Origin: Bacteroidota bacterium
GTDB lineage: Bacteria; Bacteroidota; Bacteroidia; Bacteroidales; DYOH01
Reading direction: 5' to 3'
NCBI GenBank assembly: GCA_020048155.1
Contig: JAIFMY010000027.1
Coordinates: forward strand, 1 to 35,075
DNA length: 35,075 nucleotides
The notes beneath the pieces were generated by a model, which saw nothing but the letters and a program-made list of their open reading frames with translations, was not told the origin of the DNA and made no database searches. The translations under genes were made by a program, and so were the position numbers. Of this stretch, positions 1-8,849 are shown one piece after another (the first letter of the stretch is position 1; every line of letters starts with the position of its first letter).

Positions 1-127
1 AATTAGTATTCAATGTTTGTACTATTAGATGCAATCAAACCATCTAAGTAATTACATTACTGTGAGATATTTATTATTCAGCAGACCCTAAAATAAACTG
101 GTAGTTACAGGAAAATGAATTAGCATG

Positions 128-240
128 AAAACCGCCCCGGCTTGCAGCCACCCCTCCATAGGTGGCGAATTGAGTCGCATATGCGCCAGTGGGCTGCTAA
201 ATTCTCCTCTGCCAGATGGATGCCGGAAGTAAGGGGAGTT
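128..240. repeat. GC-rich intergenic repeat element
   Basis: This stretch is clearly richer in GC than the AT-rich flanks. It contains the block CCGCCCCGGCTTGCAGCCAC followed by CCCTCC, a 10-bp perfect palindrome CGCATATGCG at 176-185, and a second imperfect hairpin whose outer arms are CTCCTCT (204-210) and AGGGGAG (232-238). The CCCCGGC...GCCACCCCTCC pattern resembles the short palindromic repeats commonly seen between genes in Bacteroidota genomes (recalled, not searched). A 63-codon open frame covers it but looks like a by-product of the repeat. It lies just beyond the terminator of the minus-strand gene ending at 325. Only one copy is visible here. Confidence 0.5.
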
Positions 241-256
241 GTATTCGCAAATACAT

Positions 257-298
257 AAAAAAACTTCCCGAAAATGCATTAGGCATTCATCGGGAAGT
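257..298 (-). terminator. Rho-independent terminator
   Basis: Read on the minus strand, a 9-bp stem ACTTCCCGA/TCGGGAAGT (290-298 with 263-271) is extended by an inner AATGC/GCATT stem and is followed directly by seven Ts (positions 263-257). It lies 27 bp after the stop codon of the debranching-enzyme-like gene. This is the clearest intrinsic terminator in the window. Confidence 0.85.
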
Positions 299-324
299 AT
301 ATTATATAAATATGCTTATGAAAC

Positions 325-1056
325 TCAGTTGATACGCGCAGAGAAAATAATTTCCTGGCCTATTTGCATTGGAATTTGCATACACAGAGGCATATATAAG
401 TCTTCTGTGAGGTAGCTGCCGTCTGCATCTTCCGGATAAAGGAAATGATGATACCAGTTGCCGGATACATGATAATCAAATTTCTGATTGGCAGTAAACT
501 GCACCGATGGGTGGTTTAAGCCCGATTTGAAGAAAACAGTATTTTTATTTTTATACACTGTAGGAGCTATAGGAAACTGGCGCAGGAGCGGGTCAAGCGC
601 CTTGCGGAAAGCCAGAAGAGGCCTTATTTCAAGTACAATATCGCTGTAGCTGTCTTTCAGGGTATATTTTACGTGCAGGGTAGGTTCATTCTTGTCGAGC
701 CAGAATTCTTTTTCGAATTCAATGGCACCCATTGCATACAATACTTTCGGATATGGGTAGTTCTCTGCGTGGGCTATATATCTGGCCCCATCGGGGTAGA
801 TACCATCTTTGTACGAATGGCTTGCGAGTTGATACTCAGATTGTGCGTATCTGATGGTTTCGTCGAGCGCCGAAATGATAACATGAGGGTTTGAAGGCTC
901 AGCATATTTACTTTGGTAAAGCAGCAATCCTTGTTTTTTGCTTCGTATCATGCCGCTGGCATAGGTATCCACCATGGCATCGGCATTATTCCTGAGTGCT
1001 ACCTTACCCGGTAACTGGGGATCTATTTTGGTTTTTATAAGTATAGCTTGGTTCAT
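325..1056 (-). CDS. Stand-alone glycogen debranching enzyme N-terminal domain-like protein
   Basis: The 243-residue product resembles the N-terminal, non-catalytic beta domain (GDE_N) of archaeal/bacterial glycogen debranching enzymes. Landmarks in family order are a YASG segment (residues 32-35), GLLLY (43-47), LDET (64-67), a Y-x2-G-x-YP-x-G-x-RY stretch (82-93), EFEKEF (113-118) and IVLEIRPLLAFR (140-151). The catalytic (alpha/alpha)6 glucosidase domain that normally follows is absent: the gene ends with a stop and a strong terminator. The first glycines of the usual N-G-x-G-G-Y motif are not conserved. I chose the ATG at 1056. A TTG at 1101 would give 258 residues and a 4-base overlap with the upstream receiver gene. 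Role unknown; carbohydrate binding or regulation is inference. Confidence 0.7.
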   Translation of the reverse strand: MNQAILIKTKIDPQLPGKVALRNNADAMVDTYASGMIRSKKQGLLLYQSKYAEPSNPHVIISALDETIRYAQSEYQLASHSYKDGIYPDGARYIAHAENYPYPKVLYAMGAIEFEKEFWLDKNEPTLHVKYTLKDSYSDIVLEIRPLLAFRKALDPLLRQFPIAPTVYKNKNTVFFKSGLNHPSVQFTANQKFDYHVSGNWYHHFLYPEDADGSYLTEDLYMPLCMQIPMQIGQEIIFSARIN

Positions 1057-1097
1057 GGTAGTTTGGTTTATAGGGTTGGTTGGTAAAAGGGAGCGAA

Positions 1098-1502
1098 TCA
1101 ATTTCGTGCTGCGTGCAACAGGCTTTTTCTCAGTTTTACGTATATGGCCGAATGTATTTTGCCAATGAGGTCGAGTGCATGATATGGTTTTGGAATAAAA
1201 GTATAATTCTGATTCAGCAGATTATCAAAATTATTTTCGAGCATTTGTATATTTCCAATAATGATAACAGGAATGTCGGGATGCTGTGCAAAGCTAAAGA
1301 GCAGGTCATTGTATTCGGCAGCCTGTTGTTGGTTTTTACATTCGTAGAGTATCAAATCAGGTTTTATATCGAGAATGGAGTTTTCAATGTCTGATGATGC
1401 GAGTATTTCAGTGTGTTCCATCTGTTGAAAATCCAAGGTCTGAAGTAACTCCGGATTTTGTTGATTGCTTTCGTTAATAACCAGTAGTTTGAATTTTGGC
1501 AT
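1098..1502 (-). CDS. Degenerate response-regulator receiver protein
   Basis: A 134-residue protein with the alternating hydrophobic pattern of a CheY-like receiver and nothing else. The catalytic pocket is degraded. The N-terminal acidic pair is replaced by N10-E11, the phospho-acceptor position at the end of strand 3 is E54 (in LILYE rather than LILLD), and the conserved Ser/Thr after strand 4 is lost (VIIIGN, 79-84). The conserved Lys-Pro of strand 5 is kept (K105-P106). Such pseudo-receivers usually work by protein contacts without phosphorylation (family knowledge). It directly precedes the GDE_N-like gene, with overlap or a 41-bp gap depending on that gene's start, so the two are probably co-transcribed. 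Confidence 0.7.
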   Translation of the reverse strand: MPKFKLLVINESNQQNPELLQTLDFQQMEHTEILASSDIENSILDIKPDLILYECKNQQQAAEYNDLLFSFAQHPDIPVIIIGNIQMLENNFDNLLNQNYTFIPKPYHALDLIGKIHSAIYVKLRKSLLHAARN

Positions 1503-1815
1503 CTGTATGGGGTCATTTAAGTTGGTGAATAGTGGGTACTGAAAATAATAACCTACAAAGGGGATTGACCATTCAAAATATGTAATAAGGTATTATGCAC
1601 AAATCAGAGCATCGTCATATTTCAAGTATATCAGAACCTGATTATTTATTTAGCTGATATGAGAGCGCGAAGGAGCACAGACATATTTGCAAAAGACATT
1701 TTAGAGAAGCTAACGTTAACTATGAAGTTTTTGAATGAGGGGTGCGCTCTCTATATCAGCCTAACACATTCCGTTGAATGTATTATTTAATAAACATCCC
1801 GGGCGGGATTAGAAT
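1503..1815. other. Intergenic region with an inverted-repeat element
   Basis: A 313-bp AT-rich gap between two minus-strand genes. It presumably holds the promoter of the receiver gene, although I found no convincing TAnnTTTG box. Its main content is the 115-bp inverted repeat listed separately. No coding potential is evident. Confidence 0.5.
1650..1764. repeat. 115-bp element with long imperfect inverted termini
   Basis: A 19-base left arm (1650-1668, TTAGCTGATATGAGAGCGC) pairs with a 21-base right arm (1744-1764). Only two single-base bulges interrupt the match. The interior of about 75 bp has no ORF and no T-run follows either arm, so it is not a simple terminator. It could be a MITE-like element, a structured RNA or a protein-binding site. 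No obvious target-site duplication is visible. Confidence 0.5.
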
Positions 1816-2016
1816 TTATTTCACGTCTATTTGCCAATCGGCAAAAAATTGTTCAGAGATTTTTGCTCCCAACTTTACATGTTGGGTTTCTTTAATTTTT
1901 CGCTCAAGTTCTTTTTTGCTGTCTTTTTTTCTTTTCTGCCACAGCATGTCGTATTCTTTTACTTGAGGAGTTTGATTCTGGTTGACTTTGGTGGGTTGGT
2001 TTGTGTTGGTTTTCAT
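1816..2016 (-). CDS. Small lysine-rich hypothetical protein
   Basis: A 66-residue, highly charged product (many Lys, Gln and Glu) with no signal peptide or membrane segment. The central part (about residues 20-50) is predicted helical, with repeated KK/ER/EL patterns. It starts with ATG at 2016 and is preceded by a loose -7-like sequence (TATTTTTG on the minus strand, 2094-2101). I do not recognise a family. Overlapping plus-strand frames are phenylalanine-rich and look like its antisense shadows. It may be a real small cytoplasmic protein, but evidence is limited to codon pattern and context. Confidence 0.45.
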   Translation of the reverse strand: MKTNTNQPTKVNQNQTPQVKEYDMLWQKRKKDSKKELERKIKETQHVKLGAKISEQFFADWQIDVK

Positions 2017-2328
2017 GGCAAGGTAATTTAGTTTTGATAAATAGTGGTTTTATTTTGTTTAGGTAGCAAAGTGAATGGCTACTTCAACAATACAAAAATA
2101 AACCTAAAGTGCCTCAGAAACAATAAATAAACGGTTCATTTTTTTGTTCATTCAGTTCATTACACTCGTTTGCTGAACTGCCTGATAGGACAGGTATATA
2201 CGATAGCGATGGGCGAATGACTATGTTTCATAATTGCAAAAGAACCCATGAACTAAAAATGGGAAAATGGGATATTGCATACGAAAGTGTGGGCAAGCGG
2301 CTGGTTTCCAGATTTCAACCCATAGGGC
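2017..2328. other. Intergenic region, no recognised gene
   Basis: A 312-bp AT-rich stretch between the sensor kinase stop and the small ORF start. It should hold the kinase 3' end and the small gene's promoter. I see no strong hairpin with a T-tract, no tRNA and no convincing ORF. Confidence 0.4.
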
Positions 2329-5300
2329 TTATATCACTATATTGTATTTCTTGAGTACAGTGTGCAGTTCATTCATGAGTATGGGTTTGGTCACAAAATC
2401 ATCGCAGCCGGCTTCTATAATTTTGTTTCTTTCGGTGGCCAGTGCATAGGCAGTTTGCGCTATGATGGGTATTTTGCTAAACTGCTTTATAGCTATGGTG
2501 GCTTCTATGCCGTCCATTACCGGCAATTTTATATCCATAAATATGAGGTTTATGCTCGGGTTGGCATGCACTGCTTCTATGGCTTCTAGTCCGTCTTTGG
2601 CCCACAAGATACGGCAATGCAATTTCAATAGTATCTCACGCAAGAATATATAATTCAGTTCTTCGTCTTCTACAATGAGTACCAGTGGGGAATTTTCTGT
2701 ATTGGCAGCTAGGACTATTATTTCAGGTTCGTGCATGGTGTGCATGGGGACCTGAAACTTGGGAATCGAAAACCAGAATTTGGTACCTTCGCCTTGGTCT
2801 GAAATTACTTTTATATCAATTTTCAGCAATGCCGAAATGCGTTTTACAATGTTCAGCCCTATGCCAATACCACGGTATATCTGCTGGTCGGTTGAGTTGT
2901 ATTTGCCGAAACTTGAAAACAGTACTTTTAGTTGATCAGATGATATACCAATACCTGTATCTTTAACATAAAATATAAGGTTGTCGGTATTGTACTCAAA
3001 TTCCAATCCGATTACAATATTGCCCTCAAGTGTGAATTTAATGGCATTGCCTGCCAGTTCAGTCAGTATTTTTGAAAGCATTTTCTGATCAGATTCTATA
3101 AAGGTAGGGCGTTGTACTTCAGATGAAATATTGAGGGAAATAGGAACTTGGCCGTTGGCGCGCGACTTTAATGTTTGATGCAGGTTATGCAACAGATCAT
3201 TTACTTCTATAATACTGGTGTTTACTGTCACCGAGTTGCTGTCTAACTTTGAAAGTAATACTATATCTTCAATCAGATTGAGCAAATTGAAAGTACTATC
3301 AACAATGTGTTGCAAAAAATCTTCATGTTCATCTTGCGACCAAGTTTTGTCTTTGATAAGTTGCACAAATCCATTGATTGCGTTCATAGGAGTTCGCAGT
3401 TCATGCGAAAGGTTAGATAAGAAGGAAGATTTTAATCTATCGGCGTTCTCTGCTTTTTCTTTGGCCTCGAGCAGTGCTTGTGTGCGCTGTTCTACCAAAA
3501 CTTCGAGGTGTTCTCTATATTTTTTCAACTCTTTTTCATTCGCTTTTTGAGCACTAATGTCCGAAATTTGAGATATAATGGATATTTTCCCTTCGTAATT
3601 CAGCAGACTAGCGGATACGCTGACCCAAATTTTGTCACCATTTTTTTTAATCAGTTGTTTTTCGTGTACCGAAAAATGGCTTTCACGCACAATGGCGTAT
3701 ATTTCATCGTCTTGCGAATGCCACTCAATAGGGGTTATTTGCCCGATATCTAACTGAAGCAATTCGAGTTCCGTATAACCCAGTATGTTTTGCAACGCCT
3801 CGTTCACTATTACAAAATTACCTTCTTCACTGGTTACTGCCATGCCAATTCCTGCATTTTGAATCACCGCAGATATGAATGCCGACGACTGCTCTATTTC
3901 TTTTTTTACATTAAAAATATCGATGGTTCTGCGCCTTATTTCAGATTCAAGAGCGTGTTTTTCAGATCGAAGCTTTCTGAACCGAAGTCTGAGATACAGA
4001 AAAACCAATGTAAATATTATGAGAGTGATAGCAAGTTGGAATTGCCAAGCTTGCCAAAAAGGAGGCAATATCCGTATTATAATTTGGCGTTCATTGTTGA
4101 GCCATACTTTTTCGGAGTTGGTAGATTTTATTCTGAATATATAAGTGCCAGGGCTTACATTGGTATAGTTGGCCAATGGTTGCGAGGAAGTATAGTTCCA
4201 ATCGGTATCAAAATTTTCAAGTTTATAGGCATATGTTATTTTGCCTGAGTGGCTATAGTTGAATGTATTGAATGCGATTGCGAAAAAATTCTGAAAGTGA
4301 TCGAGCTCAATTTCAGATTTAAAGTTGATGAGCGTATCGAGCAATATTCTGCCATCGTAGGAAGTATCTATTTCTATTTCTTTTCCAAACAAATAAAAAG
4401 CATTAAACAAGATATTCATATCCAGCGGTGATTTTGGGATAGAATCCGGATGAAAAACATTGAATCCATTGATGCCACCCATATATATTTCCCCTGTGTT
4501 ATCTACAAATGATGCAAGTTGGTTGAATTCGTTGGTAAAAAGCCCGTCGGATGCCCCGTACAGGATGTAAGTAGTGTCGCGGGTATTTATTTTCAGCAGA
4601 CCTACATTGGTGCCGCACCACAGATTGTTTTTAGAATCAATTACCAATTCGAATGGAATGAGTTTTTGGTATTCCTTTGGCAAAGCAATGAACTGAAATT
4701 TACCGGAATCTTTGCTATATATGCCCAGTCCATAATTGGAGGCAATGTATAAGTTCTTAAAATTGTCTTCAATAACAGAGTATATACTATTGCTGTTCAG
4801 TTCTTTTATATTTACTGCTGAATTGTATGAAATGCTTTCGGAAGTATTTTTGATGTCTACCAGGTTGGTATTCAATACAGAAATTCCATTGTCTTTACCC
4901 AGCCATAGGAGTCGGTCTTTGTCCAGATAAACCATGCTTATGGGTATTGGTTCCTTTTTTTCTTCCGGGAATCTGGAATCGAAGCAATACGTGGCCGTTT
5001 GCGAAATGAGGTTGTAGTAGAAAAGGCCATTGTTGGTAGCTATCCAAAGCAGGTTATTTTTTTTATCGTGCACAAGGCTATAGCAGTCAATTTCTCTTTT
5101 GTCAGATGTAAGCGGAATGGTGGTAAAAGTATTGGTGCGCTTTGTGTATTTTTGTAAACCAGCCTCAGTTGCAAAATACAAAATGCCAGGACTTATTTCA
5201 TTAATCTGATTACAAGTATTGGCCAGTAATCCGCGTTGTGGGGCATAAATGGTTGAAAAATCTTTTTTACCCAATTCATTTTTTGGTAAATACCTTACTC

Positions 5301-6450
5301 CATTGTTCATAGTAGAAATCCACATGATCGAATCTGAGTCTATTTCTATGTCCCAAATCACGTCACTTGCACTTTGAGCATTTCTGTCTTTTGGTAAAAC
5401 GTAGTTGCCGGAAGTTTGGTAGTGCCTAAAAAACTGTTTATTGCGCGAATGCTTATTTACACCACCTACGGTACCAACCCAAAGGTTGCCCAAATTGTCG
5501 AGATACACTGATCTGATATAGGAGCTTAGTAGGGTGTTTTTATCCTGATTGCTACTTATGTAAGTAAAAAATTTATTACCTTTTTCATCAAACAAACACA
5601 ATCCACCTTGTGTGCCCACCCAAATCCGATTGAGGGGATCTACATAAAAAGTCCGTATTTGATTGTGAGGCAATAGGTACCCGGGTGTTTTAACAGTTAT
5701 TTGCTCAACTACTTTGTTTTCTCGTATGCGAAGAATACCCGCTCTGTATGTTCCAAGCCATATTTCTTTGGAAGGCAACACCATAGATGTGGATATAATC
5801 ATATCGTCGGCAATGTTTAGTTTGATGTATTCAAAACGCAATTGCTTAGCATAAAACATAATGAGGTACTTACCTGCAGTGAGCAATAAAGTATCTGCAC
5901 CAAATAAAGCAGCAGTTTGTATGGGGGGCAGGTTAGGTTCACTCATCCGGTTTAGGGGGTATGCAATAGTAGAATCTGTATCGGGGTCTACTGAGTGCAA
6001 ACCGTCTGGCGTAACTACCCATATTTCGTGATTAGAATCTTTGAATAGCGAAATTACTTTCTGATCTTTCAGTGGGGAGGTAAAGTATTTAAATTTTCCG
6101 GTTTTAGAATGATATCTGGAAAGGCCGTTTTCTGAGCCAATCCAGATATTGGTATGCCTGTCTTCAAGCAGGCAGTTGATGCTGGTGAGGCCAAATGTGT
6201 TTGGGGTATTGAGTTCGTGCACAAATGAGTTTATCACTTGCCCATCATACCTATTGAGTCCATGATAGGTACCAAACCACATATAGCCGTAGGAGTCTTT
6301 CAAGATTACTTTTGCTACACTTTGCGATAAGCCATCGCTGGATGTGAGGTGATCGAATATAAGATGTGGTTGTGAGAATGCATTCCCTGCAAAATGAAAT
6401 GCAATGAACAAAAGTAAACGAGCAATATTTTTTAGCTGCAATTGAATCAT
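2329..6450 (-). CDS. Hybrid sensor histidine kinase with reg_prop beta-propeller, Y_Y_Y and PAS domains
   Basis: A 1373-residue one-protein two-component sensor. A signal peptide (about 1-26) precedes a periplasmic two-lobed beta-propeller of reg_prop repeats (about 30-700; repeated LWVGT/IWIG/MWFGT strands). A Y_Y_Y immunoglobulin-like domain (about 725-793) and one membrane helix (about 804-822) follow. Then come a coiled coil, a PAS domain (about 858-968), a second coiled coil, HisKA with SHELRTP (H1016), HATPase with N1135 in the N box and D1164 in DTGIG, and a C-terminal receiver with phospho-acceptor D1306 and K1355. The layout matches Bacteroidota HTCS sensors, but the protein stops after the receiver and lacks the usual AraC-type DNA-binding domain. 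Output must therefore go through another protein. No polysaccharide-utilisation genes lie beside it, so the ligand is unknown. Confidence 0.93.
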   Translation of the reverse strand: MIQLQLKNIARLLLFIAFHFAGNAFSQPHLIFDHLTSSDGLSQSVAKVILKDSYGYMWFGTYHGLNRYDGQVINSFVHELNTPNTFGLTSINCLLEDRHTNIWIGSENGLSRYHSKTGKFKYFTSPLKDQKVISLFKDSNHEIWVVTPDGLHSVDPDTDSTIAYPLNRMSEPNLPPIQTAALFGADTLLLTAGKYLIMFYAKQLRFEYIKLNIADDMIISTSMVLPSKEIWLGTYRAGILRIRENKVVEQITVKTPGYLLPHNQIRTFYVDPLNRIWVGTQGGLCLFDEKGNKFFTYISSNQDKNTLLSSYIRSVYLDNLGNLWVGTVGGVNKHSRNKQFFRHYQTSGNYVLPKDRNAQSASDVIWDIEIDSDSIMWISTMNNGVRYLPKNELGKKDFSTIYAPQRGLLANTCNQINEISPGILYFATEAGLQKYTKRTNTFTTIPLTSDKREIDCYSLVHDKKNNLLWIATNNGLFYYNLISQTATYCFDSRFPEEKKEPIPISMVYLDKDRLLWLGKDNGISVLNTNLVDIKNTSESISYNSAVNIKELNSNSIYSVIEDNFKNLYIASNYGLGIYSKDSGKFQFIALPKEYQKLIPFELVIDSKNNLWCGTNVGLLKINTRDTTYILYGASDGLFTNEFNQLASFVDNTGEIYMGGINGFNVFHPDSIPKSPLDMNILFNAFYLFGKEIEIDTSYDGRILLDTLINFKSEIELDHFQNFFAIAFNTFNYSHSGKITYAYKLENFDTDWNYTSSQPLANYTNVSPGTYIFRIKSTNSEKVWLNNERQIIIRILPPFWQAWQFQLAITLIIFTLVFLYLRLRFRKLRSEKHALESEIRRRTIDIFNVKKEIEQSSAFISAVIQNAGIGMAVTSEEGNFVIVNEALQNILGYTELELLQLDIGQITPIEWHSQDDEIYAIVRESHFSVHEKQLIKKNGDKIWVSVSASLLNYEGKISIISQISDISAQKANEKELKKYREHLEVLVEQRTQALLEAKEKAENADRLKSSFLSNLSHELRTPMNAINGFVQLIKDKTWSQDEHEDFLQHIVDSTFNLLNLIEDIVLLSKLDSNSVTVNTSIIEVNDLLHNLHQTLKSRANGQVPISLNISSEVQRPTFIESDQKMLSKILTELAGNAIKFTLEGNIVIGLEFEYNTDNLIFYVKDTGIGISSDQLKVLFSSFGKYNSTDQQIYRGIGIGLNIVKRISALLKIDIKVISDQGEGTKFWFSIPKFQVPMHTMHEPEIIVLAANTENSPLVLIVEDEELNYIFLREILLKLHCRILWAKDGLEAIEAVHANPSINLIFMDIKLPVMDGIEATIAIKQFSKIPIIAQTAYALATERNKIIEAGCDDFVTKPILMNELHTVLKKYNIVI

Positions 6451-6520
6451 GAATTTTTTCTAAGAAGCTTGCTTATATTTCCTTTCAGTATACTTATAAG
6501 TTTACTTAATTTGTCTTTAT

Positions 6521-6528
6521 CAAATTTA
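6521..6528 (-). promoter_or_regulatory. Candidate -7 box upstream of the hybrid kinase
   Basis: On the minus strand the sequence TAAATTTG fits the Bacteroidota -7 consensus TAnnTTTG. It lies about 70 bp upstream of the kinase start codon. No good TTTG/TTG -33 element is seen at the expected spacing. Confidence 0.35.
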
Positions 6529-6591
6529 CGGCTAATGCATCTACTTTCATAGCTCTTAGGGCGGTATTTATTTAATTTTAAAGTTCTATTT

Positions 6592-8742
6592 TCATTTTAT
6601 CAGATTCCAGTCAGTAATTGTATCCCATGAAGACTTTACCACTATCTTTTCTTTATGAAAATAAACATCTTCCGGCTGCTTTTTATCCAGATAATTACCT
6701 GTATCCCATTTTGAATTACCATTCTTATCAACCCATACTTTGAGCGTGTAGTTTGCCGGCTTAAGCAATTCTATGGTATATTTCAAATTTCCGACTTTGT
6801 TTTTTAGTTCGATGCTGCGCACCAGGTTTGCTTTATCGTCGAGTACTTCCAATACTGAGTTTTGGGGCAAATTACTCAGATTAGCGATGATGCTGCCATA
6901 GGCATTCAGAGGCGAAACTATAAACCTGGTAACCAAGGTATCATTCGTATTCCCAAAAAGGTCCTTCAGGGCATCTGGGGCTACCTCCAGGTTGAAACTT
7001 TTGCCATCGGGGTCAGTTGTAAAAGCAACATTCCAAGTACGCAGTTGAGTGGTATCTTGTGTGAAAGTGAATTCAGTTTTTTTTCCGTAAAGCGTATACA
7101 ACGATTTTTTGACTGCCAACTTTAAAGTATCCTGCAAGGTATTTTCTATACCCAATACTCCTTTGGTAGTGTAACCCACTTTGAGGGGTATGGTATCCAG
7201 TTTGTGCATGGCGGGGTCGGTAATATCAACTGTGAGGGTATCTTGTGTGGCATTGAATGTAGCATTGTACCATGGCGAAGGATTCTTTGCATAACTAATA
7301 GTAGGAATTTCCGACAAAGGCTTGCCAAATATGAATAACATTGTTTTGGCGTTTGTTCTGTATGCTTCGCGCAATCCGTCTGTGGTTCTGTTTATAAAGC
7401 AATGTGGTGCAAGTTTATACGTCAGTACTTTGGAATAGATAGAATCGTCCATTTCGTATAAAACTATTTTCGATAGGTTTTTCTCTATTATGGGGGTTTT
7501 GAAGGTCAACCTAAGTGGTGTATTCCGGTCTATGGCATTGCTGCGTAGGTTGGTTTTCAGAAGCGAAATTTTGTTTGGGATCTTATTTTTATCAATACCT
7601 ATGGGTACAATATAAGTAAATTCAAGTGTATCAGCATAATATTTTATAATGCCCATGCTGTCGCGGTGAGGATAAGTTATTGCTGCCAAAAGGGTATCGA
7701 GTGTGCTGATGGTTGTGTCCGAAATCCAATAAGTGAGTGTATCGGCAATGGGGTTTATCTCACTTGTAAACCATTTTTTACTAGCCTGCGAAGGGGAAAT
7801 CAAATCGATTCTGAACTTTTTGTCTATCGGCTGGTTCATGATGATACTTATTCTACCTCGGTCCGGGCGCGAACTTTTTACTATATATTGGTTCGAATTA
7901 TTTTCTTTAAACGATTTCATTTTTATGCTGTCCGGCCAGAAATAGGTGAAACGTTTGATAGCGATAGAATCTACCATCACGGTATCAAATCGAGCAGTTT
8001 GCGAGTTGTACTTCAATTTTTTTACCTTCAAGGTGTCGGTTCTAGTCATTCGTTCGGCTTTGGGCACCATCAAATCTGTCAGAAATGCGATGGTTTCAGT
8101 AGGTTGATCGTATTTCAGGTTTTCGTTGCCGTCCAATAGTGCAAATATTTTATATTTTCCGGGTCTTATGTTGGTAACCGAAAAATTTCCCTTTGCATCT
8201 GATCTGGTAAGGAAAGAAGGTATCTCTTTGTATGGGATAGAATCGAAATTCTTGGCATAGAGCAAAATACTCATATTTTCAATTGGCTTATAAGTCCATG
8301 CATCTACAATGGTACCGCCCACTTTTAGTGTGTCTATTACATCTCCGGTAGAAAATACATAACTAAAAGCAGGAATAGGATTGGCCTCATTGAAATCAAC
8401 TATTGCGTTTTTGAAATCGAGATTGTATGTTGTGTTTTCTGTGAGCGTATCTAAAATTTGTATTTTGAGTTTTTTGCCCGCAATGGTTATTTTGGGTTTA
8501 TGTTTCATTGGAGGCGATGTAAGAAACTTTTTATCCATATCTTTCAGTTCAAAAAATTCATCGAATACAATCTCTATTTCATCGTTTGCAAATTGTGTAG
8601 ATTGATTTAATGGATTGATCCTCAGAGCTACAGGCGCTACTGTATCTTTATCACCTCCCGAAATATTTCCGGTTTGGGCACAAGAGAAAAAAAGTGTTGA
8701 AAAGAATACAATGTTGATGACAATTACTGATAATTTCTGCAT
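6592..8742 (-). CDS. Ig-like (Big_5) domain lipoprotein
   Basis: A 716-residue exported lipoprotein: a hydrophobic N-terminus ends in the lipobox FFSC (Cys21). The motif GGDKDTVAP just after it is typical of a widespread Bacteroidota family of Ig-like-domain lipoproteins. Next come an SbsA-type Big_5 Ig-like domain (about 35-130, with VFDEFFELKD and LTENTTYNLDF) and a transthyretin/carboxypeptidase-regulatory-like fold (about 140-225, with the DAKGNFSVTNIRPGKY pattern). A long beta-rich region with another Big_5-like segment follows, and the end is a second small Ig-like fold (NYTLKVWVDKNGNSKWDTG). It should sit in the periplasm or on the outer membrane. Exact role unknown. It lies 141 bp upstream of the kinase gene and is probably transcribed independently. 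Confidence 0.85.
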   Translation of the reverse strand: MQKLSVIVINIVFFSTLFFSCAQTGNISGGDKDTVAPVALRINPLNQSTQFANDEIEIVFDEFFELKDMDKKFLTSPPMKHKPKITIAGKKLKIQILDTLTENTTYNLDFKNAIVDFNEANPIPAFSYVFSTGDVIDTLKVGGTIVDAWTYKPIENMSILLYAKNFDSIPYKEIPSFLTRSDAKGNFSVTNIRPGKYKIFALLDGNENLKYDQPTETIAFLTDLMVPKAERMTRTDTLKVKKLKYNSQTARFDTVMVDSIAIKRFTYFWPDSIKMKSFKENNSNQYIVKSSRPDRGRISIIMNQPIDKKFRIDLISPSQASKKWFTSEINPIADTLTYWISDTTISTLDTLLAAITYPHRDSMGIIKYYADTLEFTYIVPIGIDKNKIPNKISLLKTNLRSNAIDRNTPLRLTFKTPIIEKNLSKIVLYEMDDSIYSKVLTYKLAPHCFINRTTDGLREAYRTNAKTMLFIFGKPLSEIPTISYAKNPSPWYNATFNATQDTLTVDITDPAMHKLDTIPLKVGYTTKGVLGIENTLQDTLKLAVKKSLYTLYGKKTEFTFTQDTTQLRTWNVAFTTDPDGKSFNLEVAPDALKDLFGNTNDTLVTRFIVSPLNAYGSIIANLSNLPQNSVLEVLDDKANLVRSIELKNKVGNLKYTIELLKPANYTLKVWVDKNGNSKWDTGNYLDKKQPEDVYFHKEKIVVKSSWDTITDWNLIK

Positions 8743-8849
8743 AATTTTGAAAGTAAGTTTACCTTTTTATGAATAATTATATACAACGAAAAGGTTTAAT
8801 AAATCTGATTGTAACCATGTGCCAAAAATAACAAAATAAACCAACTAAA

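Noticed and set aside
88-279. 63-codon minus-strand open frame
   Set aside because: It runs through the GC-rich repeat and the terminator, with no protein-like composition or start context.
7886-7900. GGTTCGAATT as a tRNA T-loop
   Set aside because: It lies inside the Ig-like lipoprotein gene and there is no acceptor or anticodon stem around it.
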